Assembly (NCBI GenBank): GCA_963701325.1
Contig: OY969604.1
Span: 3,658,001 to 3,722,000 of the forward strand
Direction of reading: 5' to 3'
DNA length: 64,000 nt
Source of the DNA: Bog-756 sp963701325
Lineage (GTDB): Bacteria; Actinomycetota; Acidimicrobiia; Acidimicrobiales; RAAP-2
Numbering within the stretch: the first letter of the stretch is position 1; the number at the start of each line of letters is the position of its first letter. The notes beneath the pieces were generated by a model. It did no database searches and was not told the DNA's origin. It saw nothing but the letters and a program-made list of their open reading frames with translations. Shown here one piece after another: positions 45,936-54,816 of this stretch. The position numbers and the translations under genes were made by a program.

Positions 45936-47294
45936 GTGAACGTAGCCGGTGTCATCGACTTTCAGGTCGACGGGAAACCGGGCCGATCCACGACTGACGC
46001 CGGGGAAGTTGCCGACCGGGTGGGTCGAACCTCGTGGTTGGTCGAGCATCTCAAGCGACGACGTTGGCCGTTGGTGATGATGCTGATCTTCGTGGTCGTG
46101 TCCCTGGCCTATTCGCTGTGGTGGAATCCGGTCGTCCATCATTCCCCTGATTGGGTGATCCCCGGAGACATCTGGTCCACATTCCGCGCCGCGCATTGGG
46201 TCGGCTGGGGCAACATCGGAGGTATCTATGGAAGCAACACCCAGCTGGTCACCTTCCCTGGTATAGCGGTCCTCTTGGCGCCGGTGGCCATGGTGAGCGG
46301 GGCGCTCGGACGAAGTGAATCGATCGCCCCCATTTTCCTCAGCCAGCCCACGTCCTGGTTGCTGCTCGGACCGGCAATTCTGTTGGTGGGATCGACATGC
46401 CTCCTGGCCGTCGACGCCATGGCCGAGGAGCTCGGGGTGAGCGGGCCTCGCCGGATCGTGCTGAGCTTCATGGAGTCGGTCGTCATTTTCCAGGTCGTGA
46501 CCGTATGGGGTCACCCCGAGGACCTATTGGCCCTGACCTTCTCGTTGTATGCACTCCTGGCCATGTTCCGCGGTCGGTGGTCTCTTTCGGGATGGCTATG
46601 GGGGGCGGCCATCGTCACCCAACCGCTGGTCATCCTCATGTTCCCTCTGGCCTTCGTCCGGACACCCAAGCCCCAACGCCTCCGCCTGTGTCTCTATGGA
46701 GCTCTCCCTTCGGTTGTGCTTCTGAGTGCCCCGCTGGTGACGCAATGGCAGCGGACGTCAGCGGTCCTGTTCCAACAGGCGAATGCCAGATACCTCGACC
46801 ATGCGACACCGTGGATCGCCATGTCGCCCTCGCTGTCGCGGACCTCAGTCGGCGCCGGACCGGGGCGAATGATCGCGGTCCTGATGGCCGTCCTGATCGG
46901 CTACCTAGCCTATCGGAGGCCGCCGTCGACGGTCGGCCTGCTCTGGCTGTGTGCCCTGGCCCTGAGCCTCCGGTGCTTCTTCGAATCAGTGATGGTCGTC
47001 TTCTACCTGGGACCTCCGCTGGCGCTGATCGTCTTGGCGGCCGCCACGTGTGCGAGTTGGAAGCGTCTGGTCGGGGCCTGGGCGATCGCCGTTGTTGAGA
47101 CGGTCTTTTGTTTCCACCGCGCGTCGGAGTGGGGATACTGGACCCCGATGGTGGCCTTTCTGGTAATCGGATTGGCCTGTGCGTGGCCCGGTCGTGCGGA
47201 AGTCGGCATCTCCGGTGCTGCACCGCAGATTGGCGCTTCGGAAATGAGCCCGGCACCCGCCACGGATCTACGTGCCTCCAACGTGCTCTCATAG
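45936..47294 (+). CDS. Polytopic membrane protein, GT-C-like, WGHPED family
   Basis: A 452-residue protein with a cytosolic N-terminus and about ten membrane segments. An early extracytoplasmic loop has PGDIW..FRAAHWVGWGNIGGIYG, and an inner loop has the motif VWGHPEDLLAL (about residue 190). Both are shared with the convergent gene at 47633-48943. The layout resembles GT-C polyprenol-sugar transferases (acidic residue in the first loop), but no family is firmly recognised. Adjacency to the pilin gene raises the possibility of pilin or envelope glycosylation; this is inference. Confidence 0.65.
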   Translation: MNVAGVIDFQVDGKPGRSTTDAGEVADRVGRTSWLVEHLKRRRWPLVMMLIFVVVSLAYSLWWNPVVHHSPDWVIPGDIWSTFRAAHWVGWGNIGGIYGSNTQLVTFPGIAVLLAPVAMVSGALGRSESIAPIFLSQPTSWLLLGPAILLVGSTCLLAVDAMAEELGVSGPRRIVLSFMESVVIFQVVTVWGHPEDLLALTFSLYALLAMFRGRWSLSGWLWGAAIVTQPLVILMFPLAFVRTPKPQRLRLCLYGALPSVVLLSAPLVTQWQRTSAVLFQQANARYLDHATPWIAMSPSLSRTSVGAGPGRMIAVLMAVLIGYLAYRRPPSTVGLLWLCALALSLRCFFESVMVVFYLGPPLALIVLAAATCASWKRLVGAWAIAVVETVFCFHRASEWGYWTPMVAFLVIGLACAWPGRAEVGISGAAPQIGASEMSPAPATDLRASNVLS

Positions 47295-47338
47295 CGGCCA
47301 GGGGTCGCAGCACGAACCAAGGGATCGTCCTTATCGGC

Positions 47339-47561
47339 GCACTATTCATCGCACGCCAACGAGGACCCAACAAGGCTGCGATCGCTGTCGTTCAGTCCAT
47401 CCTGAACGTCGCCTGGCACTTCTTGACCACCGGTGCTTACTACGACGACCCAGTGCCGACTACTTCTTGCGGCGCCTCGCCCGGCCATCGAAGCCACGCG
47501 GCTTCAGAAGCGGATCGAGGCTCTCGGCTTAGAAGTCACCATCGGCGAAGCTGCGGCGTAG
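47339..47561 (+). pseudogene. Remnant of an IS110-family transposase (C-terminal end)
   Basis: The segment encodes the C-terminal part of an IS110-type transposase: ARQRGPNKAAIAVVQSILN, then AWHFLTTGAYYDDP, then after frame changes ADYFLRRL and IEATRLQKRIEALGLEVTIG before a stop at 47559-47561. Pieces lie in three frames, and the N-terminal DEDD catalytic part is missing, so it is dead. It sits exactly between two related convergent membrane protein genes. Confidence 0.7.
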
Positions 47562-47632
47562 TCCCACCCCGCTTCCAGCCGCCGTACTCCTCGGCGCCAC
47601 GCACAGCCACTATCGTCACACGTGAGACAGCC

Positions 47633-48943
47633 CTAAACGGGCACCAACGTGCTTTGCTCAACCTCTGCGAAAGTGGCAGTGGTATTTGTCGCACGCCCTC
47701 GGCTGTTTGCCGGGAAGGCGACAACCAAAGTGAGGACCAAGCTGGCGCAGATCGGCCACCAAATCCATTCGGTATAGATGCGAATGTTTGCTACCCAAGT
47801 GACGCCTAACACACACACGCAGGTCAAAGACAGTCGCTTCCACGGCTGTACGGCGCCGCTCACAAGTACTACCCCCAGCGGCGGCCAGACGTAATAAGGG
47901 GCAACACCGGCCTCAAAGAAGACCCGAAGGGCGAGAACCAACGCCACACACCATACGAGCATCTCTGGTGGACGCTCCCTTCGCATGAACCACACTCCAA
48001 CTCCAATAGCGATTGCGACCGAGATCAATCGGGTTGGCCCTCCCGCCACAGATCGGCCACCCATCCAGGTTTCGTTGGCAATGTGTGGAGCGAATCTCAG
48101 CCAAACGGTGGGGCGGACGAGGTTAGGAAACACCGGCTGAACAACCACTGCCCGATATGTATCTGGCCAGTCCGAAGCGAATGGCACGAGGAGAAGTGCC
48201 GCCGCCGGCGCCAGTATCCGAAGTAAGAGCGACGGCAGGCGACGCCATCCAGCAGAGAGGATGATGACAGGAATGGCCAAACCGATCAGGGGCTGGAATG
48301 CGAATCCAACCCCCAACAACCACGCACACAAGACCCAACGCTTCCCAAGAGCAGGCCGCATGCCAAAAAGAAGAAAGGCCACGGCAAGGGCATCTTCCGG
48401 ATGACCCCACCAAAGCACATTGCCCAAGGCGATCGCGCCACATACTCCAATAGCCACTCGACGCTTCCAGGCAGCCCCAATCGCCTCCGCGATCGAATCG
48501 GCGCTGAACAAGGCAGGTGCACACAGTAGGACGCTCACGGGTGCAACGATTGGCCATGCGGAGGGCCTCGATACTGGAAATCCGAAACCTGTTGAAAGAC
48601 CAAGGTGTTGCGTGAGCTGTTCGAGCGGGAGAAATACCAACAGGATGGCGGGCGATGCCACCAGGCTTGATTCGCTGTAGATATTGGCGTAATCGCCGAC
48701 GGTGATGTTTTTTGCCAGCTGGTAATTATCCCAAATATCGGGGGGGTAGTGCCATCCCACGCTATGAACGATCAGGGGAGCAATGACGAAACTAGCTAAC
48801 AAAAAACCAGCCATGAGGAGGGCCGTAGCTACAACGGCGACCCATCTCCGGCGCAGGTATCGAACAACGGGGCCACGCCCGCCGTCATCTAACCACCGTG
48901 TAGCGGGCACCACTGCACCATCGGCAGCTCGATGGCCGAACAT
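47633..48943 (-). CDS. Polytopic membrane protein, GT-C-like, WGHPED family (paralogue)
   Basis: A 436-residue protein with about ten to eleven membrane segments. Like the gene at 45936 it has a first-loop PPDIWDNYQLAKNITVGDYANIYSESSLVASP segment, SRPSAWPI, and WWGHPEDALAV near residue 180, so the two are distant paralogues. Third codon positions are visibly less GC-rich than in neighbouring genes, suggesting separate acquisition. It converges on the other copy across the IS110 remnant. Function is unknown; a lipid-linked sugar transferase is the best guess. Confidence 0.65.
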   Translation of the reverse strand: MFGHRAADGAVVPATRWLDDGGRGPVVRYLRRRWVAVVATALLMAGFLLASFVIAPLIVHSVGWHYPPDIWDNYQLAKNITVGDYANIYSESSLVASPAILLVFLPLEQLTQHLGLSTGFGFPVSRPSAWPIVAPVSVLLCAPALFSADSIAEAIGAAWKRRVAIGVCGAIALGNVLWWGHPEDALAVAFLLFGMRPALGKRWVLCAWLLGVGFAFQPLIGLAIPVIILSAGWRRLPSLLLRILAPAAALLLVPFASDWPDTYRAVVVQPVFPNLVRPTVWLRFAPHIANETWMGGRSVAGGPTRLISVAIAIGVGVWFMRRERPPEMLVWCVALVLALRVFFEAGVAPYYVWPPLGVVLVSGAVQPWKRLSLTCVCVLGVTWVANIRIYTEWIWWPICASLVLTLVVAFPANSRGRATNTTATFAEVEQSTLVPV

Positions 48944-49008
48944 GAGTAATCGGGTATGGGTTGCCGGTCTTGCCGAGATCGATCCCTGAGTCGGACGTCC
49001 CTTCCCCC

Positions 49009-50364
49009 CTACAGCGGCCCCACCGTGTGCTTGCGGCCGGGCAGCCGCTCCCTCGAGGTCTCGAGGACCGCTAGCGCATCGGACACCGCAGCCCGGGTGT
49101 CGGCTGGATCGATGACCGCGTCGACGAACCCGCGCTCGGCGGCCTGCCAGGGGGTCAGGAACCGCTCCTCGTAGTCGGCCTGGAGGGCGTCACGCTCGTC
49201 GGCGGCCGCACCCCGGTGGAGGATCTGGACCGCCCCCACCGCCCCCATCACCGCGATCTCGGCGCCGGGCCAGGCGTAGCAGACGTCGTTGCCCATCCCC
49301 TTCGAGTCCATGACGATGTAGGCACCGCCGAACGCCTTGCGGAGGATCACGCAGACCCGCGGGACGGTGGCCTCCGCGTAGGCGAAGGCGAGCTCGGCGC
49401 CGTGGCGGATCATGCCCCGCCACTCGAGGTCCTTGCCGGGCAGGAACCCGGGGGTGTCGACCAGGGTGACCAGCGGGACGTTGAAGGTGTCGCACAACCG
49501 CACGAAGCGGGCGCCCTTCTGCGAGGCGGCGATGTCGAGGGTGCCGGCCAACGCCTGGGGTTGGTTGGCCACGAACCCGACCGTTCGCCCACCGACCCGG
49601 CCGAACGCGGTGACCAGCTGCGGGGACCACCGGGTCCAGAGCTCGGTGATCTCCCCGTCGTCGGCGAGGGTGGCCGCCACCCGCCGGACGTCGTAGGAAC
49701 TCGTTGCCCGGTCGGGGATGATCGTTCGCAGCCCCTCGTCCGCCCCGGATGCCGCGACCGGGGGGCCCACCGGAGGGAGCTCGTCGGTGTGGGCGGGAAG
49801 GAGCGCGAGCAGATGGCCGACGTGGTCGATCGCGTCTTCGGTGGACGCAGCTTCGATCGCGCAGAGGCCGCTCGACCGGGCGTGCATGGCCGTCCCGCCG
49901 AGCTGGTGGACGCCGATGCGGATGCCGGTGAAGTCCTCGACCATGGCCGGACCCGAGACGAAGGCGAAGGCGTCGACGGTCATGATCACCAGATCGGCGA
50001 TCCCGAGGAGCAGGGCGGGACCCGAGAGCGCGGGCCCGGTCACCACCATCACCACCGGCACCACCCCGGAGCACTCGGCGAGCGACCGGGCAGCGCGCCC
50101 CCACCCGTGCAGGGAGGCCACCCCCTCCAGGACGTCGGCTCCGCTCGACGCCAGGACGACGACGATCGGGATCTGCAGCGAGCGAGCCGCCGCCGCCCCT
50201 GCACGCAAGGTCTCCCCGTCCTCGAGGGAGAGCGCACCGCGCCGGATGGTCGAGACCGACCGCACCACCATGGCCGGCCGCCCCCCGAGGTCTTCGACGC
50301 CGGCGCGCAGGCTCCCTTTGACCAGCCGGCGGATGACCGGCGCTTCGGGGGCGTCGAGGATCAT
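49009..50364 (-). CDS. Acyl-CoA carboxylase carboxyltransferase-like protein (AccD/MmdA type)
   Basis: A 451-residue crotonase-fold carboxyltransferase with N- and C-terminal halves. The first half has ARSLAECSGVVPVVMVVTGPALSGPALLLGIADLVIM, SGPAMVEDFTG and HQLGGTAMH. The second half has GRTVGFVANQPQALAGTLDI, LVTLVDTPGFLPGKDLEWRGMI, RKAFGGAYIVMDSKGMGND and WPGAEIAVMGAVGAV. It would move carboxyl from biotin to an acyl-CoA such as propionyl-CoA. It is about 60 residues shorter at the N-terminus than usual AccD. No biotin-carboxylase subunit is near. The ATG at 50364 is the first that fits. Confidence 0.83.
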   Translation of the reverse strand: MILDAPEAPVIRRLVKGSLRAGVEDLGGRPAMVVRSVSTIRRGALSLEDGETLRAGAAAARSLQIPIVVVLASSGADVLEGVASLHGWGRAARSLAECSGVVPVVMVVTGPALSGPALLLGIADLVIMTVDAFAFVSGPAMVEDFTGIRIGVHQLGGTAMHARSSGLCAIEAASTEDAIDHVGHLLALLPAHTDELPPVGPPVAASGADEGLRTIIPDRATSSYDVRRVAATLADDGEITELWTRWSPQLVTAFGRVGGRTVGFVANQPQALAGTLDIAASQKGARFVRLCDTFNVPLVTLVDTPGFLPGKDLEWRGMIRHGAELAFAYAEATVPRVCVILRKAFGGAYIVMDSKGMGNDVCYAWPGAEIAVMGAVGAVQILHRGAAADERDALQADYEERFLTPWQAAERGFVDAVIDPADTRAAVSDALAVLETSRERLPGRKHTVGPL

Positions 50365-50417
50365 CGGCCCATGGTACGGATGCCGGCGCGGCCACGCGGT
50401 GATCGCAGTCGCTGCAC

Positions 50418-51392
50418 CTACGTGGCTGTCGGACCGCTGTCCGGCCGTTCGCGCTCGGACTCTCCCTGGGTCGGCGGCGCCGGGTGGTCCGGGCGGTCGG
50501 CTGCCGGAGGCTCCGACGGCGGCGCGGGGTCGCCCGCCCGCCCCGCTCTCCGATCGGCCCGCTCGAACTGCCGCTCGACGTCGGCCCACACCAGCGGGTC
50601 CTCGGGTCCGAACTCGTCGTCGGTGTCCGGGGCCCGGGCCAACACGACCCCTCCGACCGAGAGCAGCACCAGGAGCATCGAGAGCTTGGAGAGGAAGCCG
50701 GCCACCTGCTGGTCGTTGAGGGGTCGCAGGCCGATCGCCGACGCCGAGTGGGCGAACGCCGGGTAGAGCGGCCGGGTCGAGAGGATGTAGAGGAAGGACA
50801 AGAAGCCCGGGACGACCGCCTGGGCCACCAGGTAGGCGAAGCGCACCACCGGGCGCGGGCGCCGGATCCCGGGGATCCGGCCGAGCACCGGGATCCACAG
50901 CACCAGGCCGGCCACGAGCACCGCTGCGGCCAGCAGGCCGCGGCCGACGGCCGAGCTCGCCTGCAGTGCCACCGCCGCAGGCAGCATCGAGCCCACCAGG
51001 ACGACCGTCACGAAGGCCACCGCGACAGGCGGTCGGGCGAGGCCGGTGAGGGCGGCGTCGACCGGTGCCGGCCGGGTCAGCCACCGAAGGAGGTCGTAGG
51101 GGAGGCCGCGGAGGAGGAGCGGGGCCACCGCGAGGACCAAAAGGACCCGCTGGAGGACGAGTGCGGAGAGCGACCAGTGGGCGGCGAGGTCGCCGAGCGG
51201 CCAGCCGAGCGCGATCCCGGTCACCGCCACCGCCCCGGCGAACCGGACCATGTCGGCACGCGGCCAGTCCTCACGCCCTGCGTCGCCGTGCTGCAGTCGC
51301 CGGTGGCCGAGCACGACGGCCGCGCTCACGACTGCCAGCACGGCCCAGAGCGCCACATGGGGCTGCAGAGCGAGCGGATCGGTCCCGGTCAC
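50418..51392 (-). CDS. ctaG: CtaG-type cytochrome c oxidase assembly protein
   Basis: A 324-residue membrane protein with about seven membrane segments in residues 1-245 and a disordered, charged C-terminal tail. The segments HWSLSALVLQRVLLVLAVAPLLLRGLP and PLYPAFAHSASAIGLRPLNDQQVAGFLSKL match the caa3-type CtaG family (DUF1404/CtaG_Cox), which assists copper centre assembly of cytochrome oxidase. It starts with GTG and is 53 bp upstream of the carboxyltransferase gene, divergent from pafB. Confidence 0.82.
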   Translation of the reverse strand: MTGTDPLALQPHVALWAVLAVVSAAVVLGHRRLQHGDAGREDWPRADMVRFAGAVAVTGIALGWPLGDLAAHWSLSALVLQRVLLVLAVAPLLLRGLPYDLLRWLTRPAPVDAALTGLARPPVAVAFVTVVLVGSMLPAAVALQASSAVGRGLLAAAVLVAGLVLWIPVLGRIPGIRRPRPVVRFAYLVAQAVVPGFLSFLYILSTRPLYPAFAHSASAIGLRPLNDQQVAGFLSKLSMLLVLLSVGGVVLARAPDTDDEFGPEDPLVWADVERQFERADRRAGRAGDPAPPSEPPAADRPDHPAPPTQGESERERPDSGPTAT

Positions 51393-51430
51393 GGTCGGTT
51401 CCCGTCCCCGTGGGTCCTAGATTGACGTGG

Positions 51431-52393
51431 ATGGCACAGCCCGACCGACTCGAACGAGTCACCGACCTGCTGCTGGTGCTCCTCGACACGACCCGCGCGC
51501 TCAGCCTGCGCGAGATCGCGGACCGTGTGCCCGGCTACCCCGACGGCCACGCTGCCCGCCGGCAGGCCTTCGAGCGCGACAAGCGCCTCCTGCGTGACGA
51601 AGGGGTGCCGGTCCTGGTCCAGTCCATCGGCGGCGAGGACCAGCTCGGCTACCGTGTCGACCCCGACGCCTACTATCTTCCCGACCTGCACCTGGAGCCC
51701 GAGGAACAGGCGGCGCTCAACCTGGCGGTTGCCGGCGTCCACCTCGGCGAGCCTATCGGGAGGGAAGCCCTCTCGAAGCTGGGGATGGGCGGCGAGTGGC
51801 CGAGGCACGGCGGTCCGGTCCCCCTGGTCGACCTTCCCTCCTTCGACGGCCTCCCTGGGCTGCCGGTCCTCTTCGAGGCGGTCCGCCGGCGGGCCGTGGT
51901 GTCCTTCGACTACCGAGGCACGCCGCGCTCGGTCGACGTGGCCGGCATCCGGTTCCGTGGAGGCCACTGGTACGCGGTCGGGTGGGATCGTGACCGGGCC
52001 GAGGCCCGCACCTTCCGGGTCGACCGGATCGAGGGATCAGCGAGCATCGGGGAACCGGGGACGGCCCAGCTGCCCGACGATTTCGATCTCGACGGGGCGT
52101 TCTCACGCGACCCCTGGCAGTTCGGAGCCGGCCGCGTGGTCGAGGTCGACGTGGCCGTCGACGCCGCCGAGTCGTCACGCGTGGTCGCGGCCCTCGGGCC
52201 CGACGCGGTGGTCGACCGCAGGGACGACGGCACGGTCGAGGTGCGCCTGGCGGTGACCGACCCCGAGGCGCTCCTCTCGTGGGTCCTCGACCTGCTCGAC
52301 CACGCGGAGGTCCTGCGACCGCCCGACGTCCGCGAGGCGATGGTGGCGCGCCTCGAGGCAGTTGCCGCCTCGGGCGGGGTCGCGACCCGGTGA
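51431..52393 (+). CDS. pafB: WYL-domain transcription activator PafB
   Basis: A 320-residue regulator with an N-terminal winged helix (MAQPDRLERVTDLLLVLLDT, then LSLREIADRVPGYP) and a WYL domain (about 140-210) whose motif reads FRGGHWYAVGWDRDRAEARTFRVDRI, followed by a WCX domain. PafB with PafC forms the mycobacterial LexA-independent DNA-damage activator. The GTG of pafC overlaps its stop. The usual neighbours (tatA, pup-proteasome genes) are not in the window on this side. Confidence 0.87.
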   Translation: MAQPDRLERVTDLLLVLLDTTRALSLREIADRVPGYPDGHAARRQAFERDKRLLRDEGVPVLVQSIGGEDQLGYRVDPDAYYLPDLHLEPEEQAALNLAVAGVHLGEPIGREALSKLGMGGEWPRHGGPVPLVDLPSFDGLPGLPVLFEAVRRRAVVSFDYRGTPRSVDVAGIRFRGGHWYAVGWDRDRAEARTFRVDRIEGSASIGEPGTAQLPDDFDLDGAFSRDPWQFGAGRVVEVDVAVDAAESSRVVAALGPDAVVDRRDDGTVEVRLAVTDPEALLSWVLDLLDHAEVLRPPDVREAMVARLEAVAASGGVATR

Positions 52394-53355
52394 ACCGCCC
52401 ACCCGACACGGCCGGCCGCCTGCGCCGGTTGCTGGCCATCCTGGCCTGGCTCGCACAGGAGGGGGACGCGCCCATCGACGCGGTTGCTGAGCGGTTCGAC
52501 CTCGCCCCGGCGGCGCTGGTGGCCGAGCTCGAAATGGCCGCCTGCTGCGGAGTCCCGCCCTACACGCCGGACCAGCTGCTCGAGATCGTGGTCACCGACA
52601 CCACCGTCTCGACGAGGCTCGGCACGACCCTCGCCCGCCCGCGCCGGCTGAGCCCGCGGGAGGGACTGGCCCTCGCCGCGTCCGCCCGTGCCCTGCTGGC
52701 CGTCCCCGGGAGTGACGAGGGCGGGGCCCTGTCCCGGGCCCTCACTAAGCTCGACCGCGCCCTTGGCGGGGCCGCTCTCGACGTCGAGCTCGACTCGCCC
52801 GAGTTCCTCGGGACGGTCCGCGACGCACTGGTCTCGGGGGAGCGGGTGGAGCTCTCCTATTACTCTGCCTCGGCCGACCAGGTCACGGTGCGCACGGTCA
52901 CCCCGCAGCGGGTCTTCGCCGCCGAGGGCCACTGGTACCTCGACGCCTGGTGTGCGACCGCCGGGGACGTCCGGCGGTTCCGGGTCGACCGGATCCGGAC
53001 GGCGCGACCGGTGGGCGGGCACGACGACGCTCGGGGCCCTGCCGTCGCAGAGGGCACCGGGAGCGCCCCCGGTACCGACCTCGACGCCTACGTGCCGGGT
53101 CCGGAGAGCCGGCCGGTCCGGCTCTCCCTCGACCCCTCGATGACCTGGCTGATGGAGGCCATCCCGGCGGCCGAGCAGGTGGGTGAGGAGCACGGCCGCT
53201 GCCTCTGGGAGGTCTTCGTCGGGGGCGATGCGTGGCTCGAGCGCCTCCTGCTCCGGCTCGGCCCGGGCGCTGAAGTTGTCGATCCACCCGAGCTCCGGTC
53301 TCTGGCTCCGGAGGCTGCGTCCCGGATCCTCGCCCGCTATCGGGACGAAACATGA
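52390..53355 (+). CDS. pafC: WYL-domain transcription activator PafC
   Basis: A 321-residue partner of PafB. The N-terminal helix-turn-helix has RLRRLLAILAWLAQEGDAPIDAVAERFDLAP and the CGVPPYTPDQLLEI segment typical of PafC. The WYL domain (about 155-215) reads ERVELSYYSASADQVTVRTVTPQRVF then GHWYLDAWC. It overlaps pafB by 4 bp (GTGA), so the two are translated together. The stop at 53355 is followed within about 65 bp by the relaxase gene. Confidence 0.88.
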   Translation: MNRPPDTAGRLRRLLAILAWLAQEGDAPIDAVAERFDLAPAALVAELEMAACCGVPPYTPDQLLEIVVTDTTVSTRLGTTLARPRRLSPREGLALAASARALLAVPGSDEGGALSRALTKLDRALGGAALDVELDSPEFLGTVRDALVSGERVELSYYSASADQVTVRTVTPQRVFAAEGHWYLDAWCATAGDVRRFRVDRIRTARPVGGHDDARGPAVAEGTGSAPGTDLDAYVPGPESRPVRLSLDPSMTWLMEAIPAAEQVGEEHGRCLWEVFVGGDAWLERLLLRLGPGAEVVDPPELRSLAPEAASRILARYRDET

Positions 53356-53380
53356 AATGACATGAAACGGTAGGAAATGG
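53350..53380. repeat. Phased short direct repeats before the relaxase gene
   Basis: ACATGAAA occurs at 53350-53357 and 53360-53367, exactly 10 bp apart, followed by GGAAATGG (53373-53380). This AT-richer patch overlaps the pafC stop and precedes TACAGT (a possible -10) and the relaxase start. One-turn spacing suggests an operator, or a small nic/iteron-like site for the relaxase. Confidence 0.35.
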
Positions 53381-53420
53381 TACAGTAGCCGGTGGAGGTG
53401 GCTCGCGTGGCCGGATCCCG

Positions 53421-54782
53421 GTGCTGAGGATGCAGGTACTCCGAGCCGGGCGAGCCGCGTACTACGTCGGAGACCTCGTGCCGGGTCGTGCGGAGGGAAC
53501 CGGTGTGGCGGGGGAGTCGCCCGGCATCTGGAGTGGTGGCGGCGCCGAGATGCTCGGACTGCGGGGTCGGGTCATGGCCGTGCCGTTCGGTGACCTTCTC
53601 GAGGGGCGCGACCCGATTGGCGACAGATCGCTCCGGCACGTTCCGCCAGCCCGGGCGGTGGCCGGGTTCGACCTCGTGTTCTGTGCGCCGAAGTCGGTCA
53701 GCGTGCTCCATCTGCTCGGTCCCCGTGAGCTCGCCGGCTCGGTCGGCGAGGCACACCACGAGGCGGTGGCCGCCGCTTCGGCCCACCTCGAACGAGAGGG
53801 GTTCGGCGTGCGCCGCGCGACCGGCGGTCGGGTGCGGTGCCTCGCGTCGACTGGCATGGTGGCCGCCGGATTCGTGCATCGCACGAGCCGGTCCCTCGAT
53901 CCCCACCTGCACACCCACCTGGTTGCGGCCAATGTTGCCCAAGGGGCGGACGGCCTCTGGTCGACGGTGGACAGTCGACGCCTGTTCCTGCACCGCCGTG
54001 CCGCAGAAGGGCTCTACCACTCGGTACTCCGCCACGCCTTGGCGGTCGGGATCGGCGCGGCCTGGGTGCCGGGTCCCTCCGGACGCCTCGAGCTGTCCGG
54101 CATCGACCCGGTGCTGTGCCGTCTGTTCTCGAGGCGCGCCGCCGGCATCGACGAGGAGGTCCAGCGTTCTCCCAGGTCGCACGGGAGGGTCGCCTTCCAC
54201 GTGGAACGACCCGAGAAGGACCGCACGACGACCGTCGACCAGTTGCGTGCCGAGTGGCGTCGGCGTGCCCACGACCACGGGGTCGACCTCGGCGACCTGG
54301 TCCGGGTCGTGGGGAGAGGGAGGAGGGAGGGTCCGGATATCCGTCCGGACCACGATCGTCTCGGGCGGGGGCTGGACGGGTTGGCTGCCCGCCGGTCTCT
54401 GGTGACCCGGCGCGACCTGGTCGTCGCGCTCGCCGAGGCCCTGCCGCAGGGCGCACCCGCGGCCGCCGTCGAACGGACGGCCGTGGCACTGACCGAAGCG
54501 GCGGGACCGGTGACGCCAGGATCGGCTCGGTCCGCCGCCACTGCCGATCTCGCCGGACCGACCGAGCTGGCGTGGTCGGCCGCGGCGGTGGCGCGTTCCC
54601 TCCGGCTGCACCCGGAGGTGGTCGATCGTGCCGCGCAGGGGATGGAGGGTTCCCAGGTCGACCGCCGGTTCGGGCGGGGTGAACCGCCCGACGACATCGC
54701 CCACGGGCATCCACCTCCGCTCGAGCCGCGCCAGGACCGGCACTCCAGGTGGGACCGCCTGGATCGGGTCGTGGGCCGGTGA
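53421..54782 (+). CDS. MobF-type relaxase (TrwC domain), short form
   Basis: A 453-residue protein from GTG 53421, or three codons shorter from ATG 53430 (MQVLRAGRAAYYVGDL). Residues 1-290 form a TrwC relaxase domain: a tyrosine pair near the N-terminus (AAYYVGD), GFDLVFCAPKSVSVLHLLG, and the HUH metal site RSLDPHLHTHLVAANV (about 157-166). Such enzymes nick plasmid oriT and bind the 5' end. The usual C-terminal RecD-like helicase is missing; the C-terminal 150 residues are Arg/Ala-rich without motifs. It converges on the coupling-protein gene. Confidence 0.8.
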   Translation: MLRMQVLRAGRAAYYVGDLVPGRAEGTGVAGESPGIWSGGGAEMLGLRGRVMAVPFGDLLEGRDPIGDRSLRHVPPARAVAGFDLVFCAPKSVSVLHLLGPRELAGSVGEAHHEAVAAASAHLEREGFGVRRATGGRVRCLASTGMVAAGFVHRTSRSLDPHLHTHLVAANVAQGADGLWSTVDSRRLFLHRRAAEGLYHSVLRHALAVGIGAAWVPGPSGRLELSGIDPVLCRLFSRRAAGIDEEVQRSPRSHGRVAFHVERPEKDRTTTVDQLRAEWRRRAHDHGVDLGDLVRVVGRGRREGPDIRPDHDRLGRGLDGLAARRSLVTRRDLVVALAEALPQGAPAAAVERTAVALTEAAGPVTPGSARSAATADLAGPTELAWSAAAVARSLRLHPEVVDRAAQGMEGSQVDRRFGRGEPPDDIAHGHPPPLEPRQDRHSRWDRLDRVVGR

Positions 54783-54816
54783 GTGGGTCATCGGGGCGGC
54801 CGGCACTCGGCGATCC

